A stretch of DNA of 64,000 nt, taken from positions 186,001-250,000 of the forward strand of contig JAHLKC010000036.1 in the NCBI GenBank assembly GCA_025449115.1. Reading direction: 5' to 3'. Below are positions 58,601 through 64,000 of this stretch, piece by piece (position 1 is the first letter of the stretch; every line of letters begins with the position of its first letter). The notes under the pieces are model-generated. The model did no database searches. It saw only the letters and a list, made by a program, of their open reading frames with translations, and had not been told where the DNA came from. A program made the translations under genes and the position numbers. The stretch is from Chytridium lagenaria (Eukaryota > Chytridiomycota > Chytridiomycetes > Chytridiales > Chytridiaceae).

Positions 58601-61324
58601 CCGAGAAATGATTGCATACCCTTGGCATCTACCATGTGCTTGACACAAAGCGTGAGAGGAAATAAGTACCCTTGCTTTCCAAGCCCAAGAACTTGACGGG
58701 CACGGTCGACCACCTACGTAGATGAAGAAAAAGTGAGCTCACGGAGACAAACTAACAAGGATTTACCTTCGCAAGCCCCGTCTCCAAATATCTTTTTAAA
58801 AACATGTCATGAGCCTCTGAGAACGGCGATGGAAGAAGCTTGTTTATGTTGTGTTGGATAAGTTCCTGGCGTCTATATCCAAACACTTTGATGGCCATGG
58901 CGTTCACGTTAATAATCTATAAATTGAGAAACAAGGCACAAGTCAGGAATTCGTTTGGTACTAACTTTTAAATTTAGCAAAACTTACGTGACCAAGATTA
59001 TGATTCTCCCCAGAAATTGTTATAACTACATTGTCCTCGGAAAGAAGATCTAAGTTGGCCTTATCCATATTTAAACCAGCCTCCGTATCTCCACTGTCAT
59101 CCATCATCTCATTTTGCTCCTCCTCCAGCTCCTCTGCATGGTCAAGAAGGTCCTGTCCTTGCTTGGTGTCATTCATCACATTTATCAAAAAGTGGCCATA
59201 AAGCCGATACACATGCGGGGCCTCAGGTGACAGTTTGATAAGGGCCAGATAATGGGTCTGGGCAGAAGAAACGGCAGCAGCGATGGCAGCACCGTGTCCT
59301 TGAAGCCGTCGAAAGGATGGCTGCTTCTTGAGAAGCTCAGCCCAGAAATGAATGACAGCCAGAGTAGCTTTAGACTCATACTTTCGCGCTTGCTACATCG
59401 ACATTAACAAAACAGAAAGCAACCGTATTAAAAATAAACAACCACTCATCAAAAACAAAAACAGGAAAAGAAAAGAAACGAAGAGAAGAGAAAGAGCAGA
59501 ACAAGCGGAAAGTTCGAAGGAAACAAAGCCTACCTGCATGTTCTGCTCAAAAGCAATGAAATCGATCACGTCTCCTCCTGAAAATTTCTCGTTTAATAGC
59601 CTCTGCCTTCTAAAAATCATAAACGCTTCGTCTATCCTCGGATGCAAAAGCTCCGCCTTTGTGTATGTCGCCAAACACTGAGCTCGATTATTCAAATGAA
59701 TCAGATAAAACGCCCCCGCAAATAGTTGAAGCATGCATGACTTTGGCATGTTCTTTGCAGCAATCACATAGATCTCGGCAAGCTCGTCCATCAACTTTAT
59801 CTCTCTCTCAGCCGATCCACTAATTTGCTTCTGTCCACCAAAGCTGATTCCAGACATAATACCTCCCCTACCAGCCTCAATATCACCTTGCACCATCCCC
59901 GTGGAGGTTTCACGGTAGAGTAAGCCGGCATCAATTAACTTGAACCGTATGTAAAGTTCAAGGGTGAAAGGATCGGATATAGTGGCTACTACGGTCTTCT
60001 CAATCGACCTCCTCCTGATTTCAGTTAGGAATCCAGCCAAAAGAAAGGCGATTGGCGTGAGCGCAATGAAAATGATGCCGATATCCGAGTTAGGGCGAAT
60101 AACCGTGAATAGGAGACACATGCACGACCAGAAGAAATGAAGCATGAGGGCCGCGCGGAAAATAGCGTATCGAAAATTGTAGTATGGGATGTACTAGATA
60201 ATTACAAAGTTAGTTGGACAGAGAGTGTGCAAAAACAAAAAGATATAGGGAACATTACCCAAATAAACCCAAATGCTAAACCGGATGACGTCAAAACACA
60301 AACGACGGTAAATGCCCATATTGCAGTCACACGCTTGTTTGGATCAGTCTTGTCGTTTCCGTAGACCTCAAATATCACGGTCAGGACAGTGAGCAGAGTG
60401 CGGACTGCCAAGTGAAGAATTTCCAATCGGGAATGAGGTCTACTCGCGATATCTTCATCTTGGCATCAGGCTCAAAAAGGTTGCCTTCGCAAAACGCGAG
60501 TCTGAGCAGAAGCACCGTTAATACGTAAAAAAAGTAAAATAAATAAAAAATAAATAAATAATATATAATCAAAAAGGCTTTTCCAATGGAAGCTTACATA
60601 ATGAACAAAGTAATGACGAAGACCGTCGCTACACTTCTAAGAAGATTGGCAGAATTCCAACACGACCCCATGTCATGACTCCCATCGCATTCAATGACGG
60701 CTTGCGTGAAAAACCCGAGGAAAGGAATAAAGAGCACACTTGCAAACAATCCAAGGGTGATTCTTAGCAGCTTAAGAGTCCATATAAATCGAAAGCGGTT
60801 TTGAGAAAAGGAGTAGCCGACCCAGAGAGCGTTAAACAGAACAAATCCTAAAGACGAGAGGAGTATGTTGAACACGACTGGGTTGTTTTGAATCTGTCGT
60901 AATGATTTAGCATGGTCGACCTGTAAAAAGTCTTTTACCATCTTCTCCGGAGATATCCACCTGAGAATGACTTGGAGCCATGTTATTTCACTTTGCCACG
61001 GCGCGAGGAGAAAGCACAACGGAAATGCAAGGTCTTGGAGGTGATCAATGCAGACCTCTGTTTTGCGACAAGTTATAAACTTGCTTCAATAACAACCTCA
61101 CCTAAAAAGTGCCATGTGGGATTATAATCTGAATTCTTATTGGTGACCTATCCAAACAGGTATCTTTCAGCCGAATAAATTGCTTAATAAACCCAAACGA
61201 CACATACAAATAAAACACCAAAGAGACCATCCTTGACCCGCTTCAAGAAATCATCAAATGAGATATCTTTGGACTCATTCTCCTCCCCGGGCATGAGCAG
61301 CGGCGACGCGACCTTCGAGGACAT
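55678..61324 (-). CDS. TmcB/TmcC-like multi-pass PAS sensor protein, array copy 4 (best reference copy)
   Basis: Twelve exons read cleanly: 61208-61324, 61102-61147, 60939-61057, 60598-60893, 60259-60501, 59534-60193, 58988-59392, 58767-58916, 57230-58713, 56925-57174, 55944-56859 and 55678-55892, about 1,630 residues. Exons 1-6 encode the multi-pass membrane block (LGFVLFNALWVGYSF, PYYNF, PNSDIGIIFIALTP). Exons 6-7 encode a TPR-like helical region, and exons 7-9 the PAS domain. Exon 9 holds a PAS-like second half, a Ser/Asn-rich linker and a membrane helix. Exons 9-10 encode loop module 1 and QPLYMRIENDREKFLRMFY. Exon 11 encodes loop module 2 with QNACVENSPPDC. Exon 12 encodes RPLLRSLGDDLRRTAALVY. 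The TmcB/TmcC name comes from Dictyostelium homologues. A sensory role is inferred. Frame breaks remain near 58015, 60470 and 56095. Confidence 0.87.
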
Positions 61325-62058
61325 GCTGCAGCCTGTGGGTTCCAAAATGCAACTCTTAGCAATGGATGCAAAGTTATAAAATGCGAACAGCAGAACCAAA
61401 GGTAGAAGACGGCAATCTCTATACGGCATCTGCAATTTTATGGAAATCTTCAAAGCAACTCTATTTAGACATCATGTAGTTGTTCAGTTGGATGATGAAA
61501 ATCCCCATGCTTTTTGACCCATGTTCATCTTCATTTCCGTCGGTCTTATAACCTAAAATTGTCTGGAAAAGAAGGTCAACATGATCAACAGAGAAAGCCC
61601 CTACTCGGTGGCCACCCACTCTCCACACCGACACGTGCATTTTTTGCTATGTAAACGACTGAAAAGCTGGATGCCATTCAGAAAAAAAAAAATGCACCTT
61701 GTACATAGAAGTTTAAATAGAATAAGGAGCGTCTATATGTAAAGGCTAAAAATAAACAAGGAAAGGAAGGTTTTTATGGAAGGATCAGAAAATTACTTTC
61801 CGCCATGCAGTACTCGATAAAAGATTTTTTTATTTATACAGCTCTATCAGCTTTGCGAATATGTACAGATGACTATCTCAACTCATGTTTACGAAGATAT
61901 TTTTTTTAGTTAACCTGCCCTATATTCCGGTTTACGATCCTTTCTTCATATCTCTGCTTGGCCAAAGCACCCGAAACTTATTTTGTAACTCTCATGGTAC
62001 ATACTAATATTAAGTTTCTGTAGATGCCGGTGGTAAGGGTAGAAATAATTACATCAAA
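61325..62058. other. Intergenic spacer between array copies 5 and 4
   Basis: No gene is supported. An A-run lies at 61681-61692. The first part should include the promoter of copy 4. Confidence 0.5.
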
Positions 62059-64000
62059 TTATCCTTTTTTAGTTTGTTTGCCCTGTATGCCAGCGTCCAT
62101 ATGTCTTTCCGCCCACTGCCTGAAACTTGCAACGCGTTGAAAGACCTCAGGAGGAAGCATATACACAAGCGCGGCAGTTCGCCGAAGGTCATCTCCCAGA
62201 GAGCGTAGAAGAGGGCGGATGAGAAGTAGATAGATGCCGGAGAGCATAATAATGTATGTGATTGAAAATGCCTGGAAATAAATAGTGTTAAATTGACAAC
62301 AACCCAAACCCACACCACCCACCAAGTTAAAATTCGAAAACCATGACATGACTTGCCGTATGTTGGAGAGATAATAGGTTGTTGCTTTGTCATAGGCAGG
62401 GTCGAGATAGTCTCTGTCCAGTGTTCTGAGCTGAGCAATGGCTTCGTCAATGGAAAAAGAATATTGGTCGAATTCCCGGCCGTTCGCGCTGCAGTGATAT
62501 TGGCAAGTTATTTGTCGCCTTCTTCCGAAACCAGTCCTAGCAGCATGGATGCCCCTGGTCATGACACCATTTTCAAAAGTGGAGCAATCAGCAGGGCTGG
62601 CTTCGACACAAGCATTCTGTAGCTCTAGCACAGCTTGGGGGTTGTTATACCCATAGCTTAAAACCCCATCGAGCTCAAGTGCCTTATCTCCGAAGAGTAT
62701 GGAGTCCTCTAGGTAATTGAGGTCTTTCAGTATGTCATAAACATCTGCCATAACTTTGGTAGTGTGAAGAGAAACGGGAAGCTGGCTCTCAGGTTGACCC
62801 GTGAGATAGATTCGTTCCGGACGAGATCAATAACACTTCCCTCACAAAAAAACGATGTCTCTCGAATAAGAATTTCTCGCTGAGAAGACCAGTACACCTC
62901 ACTTCCAACATTGTCAATTTTTGAAAGGTAGTTGAGCGACAGTCCGCCGAGAATGAAGAAGTGAGCCGCCGTAATGAAGAAGATCACAAAAGACTTGAGG
63001 AAAACCCGATGGTGATCATCCCTCGCACTTAAGAACCACCCGAGTAAAAGGGTGTACAATATGTTTCCCGTTTGATTTGGTCACAAGTAAACTTTTTCTT
63101 GTCGGTAAGCCATCATTCATGCTGTCCTTGTCGCCGATAGATGCAAAAACTTTTTCAAGAGCGAATTTGTTAAACAAATCGCCCTCTACTTCATCATCTT
63201 CATTTTCAGAAGCAATTACTCGTTCTAAACGAAAGTCTTACGTCAGTAGGATAAAATCTTAACACTTAAATCAAAACAGATACTAACGGAGATGCGATTC
63301 GTATATGCCTTTCACCACTTCTTTTGGTATATCGTAGAACATACGTAGAAATTTCTCTCTGTTGTCTCAATTCTCATGTATAGAGGTTGAACAACAAAGA
63401 GAAGGAGGGCCAGGCAAACAACAGGTCCAATACACGAATAGGCTAACAGTTCCATAGGCAAAGTACCCCAATCCGACTCGCCATTGCTTTATCCTCCACA
63501 GAGCAAGCATTAACGACGCGAAGAACCTCATAGGGCTGAATAATAGAAAAAATTGGTGAGAAATGATTTCAGGTTTCTGACCCTTACAGCGTTTAAAAGC
63601 AAAAAAGAAGCTTCTGATATAAACTCCCTGTCATCAACCCGGGCCTCCACTAAGAACCGCGCGGATGCCAGGGTTGCTGAAAGGGCCTCAAGAGGGACTA
63701 CTCGGCGAGATAACGTTCCATCTGCCTTGAGAAGCTGCACAGAATTGATAGCACAGTAAGCAACAACTCCGGCTGCCGATCTAACATCAAGCGACTCTGT
63801 ATCAATTCTACTTCTCGCGACCTTTTCAGAAGCAAAACTTTTGGCGGAAGACCAAAACCATCCTGAAGCCCTCACAAGATCCAATGATCTCACTGATATT
63901 GACACTTGCACGAGCTTCTTTGAAATATCATTCGGTACAATATTTTGCCAAGCGTCGTATTAGCACTCTCATAGAGCTTACGAAACTCGACGCACTCAAC
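62059..64000 (-). CDS. TmcB/TmcC-like PAS sensor protein, array copy 5 (5' part outside window)
   Basis: Only the C-terminal third is present. It begins inside loop module 1 (SISVRSLDLVRASGWFWSS, DTESLDVRSAAGVVAYC), followed by the juxtamembrane region near 63330, then loop module 2 (YWSSQREILIRETSFF, QNACVEASPADC) and the C-terminus RQWAERHMDAGIQGKQTKKG with its stop at 62059. It is closest to copy 3 in module 1. Frame breaks lie near 62460, 62535, 62805, 62845, 63366 and 63468. Confidence 0.85.

Overview
This is a eukaryotic nuclear window, most likely from a chytrid-type (zoosporic, early-diverging) fungus. It has many short introns (about 40-110 nt, GTRAGT-like donors, TACTAAC-like branch points), genes on both strands at moderate density, tandem multi-membrane PAS proteins of the TmcB/TmcC (tiny macrocysts) type, a Crypton-type tyrosine recombinase and a copia retrotransposon. 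The genus cannot be fixed from the sequence alone.

Layout. 1-3434 (+): 3' part of a Sel1-repeat gene that continues into five copies of an unrecognised exon-pair repeat. 4040-6720 (+): leucine-rich-repeat membrane protein with phase-2 introns between repeats. 7408-8880 (+): coiled-coil protein of unknown function. 9646-13125 (-): SPATA20/YyaL-type thioredoxin-fold protein with 19 exons, one of only 7 nt. 13247-14162 (-): short-chain dehydrogenase, divergent from 14445-16770 (+), a Sec14/CRAL-TRIO protein with a C-terminal membrane anchor. 16906-28091 (-): two tandem TmcB-like PAS sensor genes. 28092-49377: a 21-kb island of mobile DNA holding dispersed and inverted repeats, an almost pristine copia LTR element (31001-37398, TSD CCTTT), a Crypton-type recombinase (38096-41340), an intact Cys/His-rich gene of unknown function (41695-43203), an IS630/Tc1-like transposase (43374-44798) and a degenerate gag/ORF1-like frame. 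49378-64000 (-): three more TmcB-like genes, the last cut by the window edge.

The five TmcB-like genes are one tandem array split by the island. The best-preserved copy has about 12 exons and 1,630 residues: an N-terminal multi-pass membrane block, a TPR-like helical region, a PAS domain that keeps His/Arg positions known from heme-binding FixL PAS domains, and two successive modules made of a membrane helix, an extracytoplasmic loop, a membrane helix and a conserved juxtamembrane motif. No kinase, cyclase or phosphodiesterase output domain is visible. Copies 3 and 4 share a 2.7-kb nearly identical tract that includes introns, which points to recent gene conversion.

Nearly every long gene has single-base indels that break otherwise conserved reading frames, often in homopolymers. 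The two LTRs of the young retroelement differ only by indels. Most breaks are therefore more likely assembly or read errors than pseudogenisation. Coordinates given for broken genes span the whole locus.
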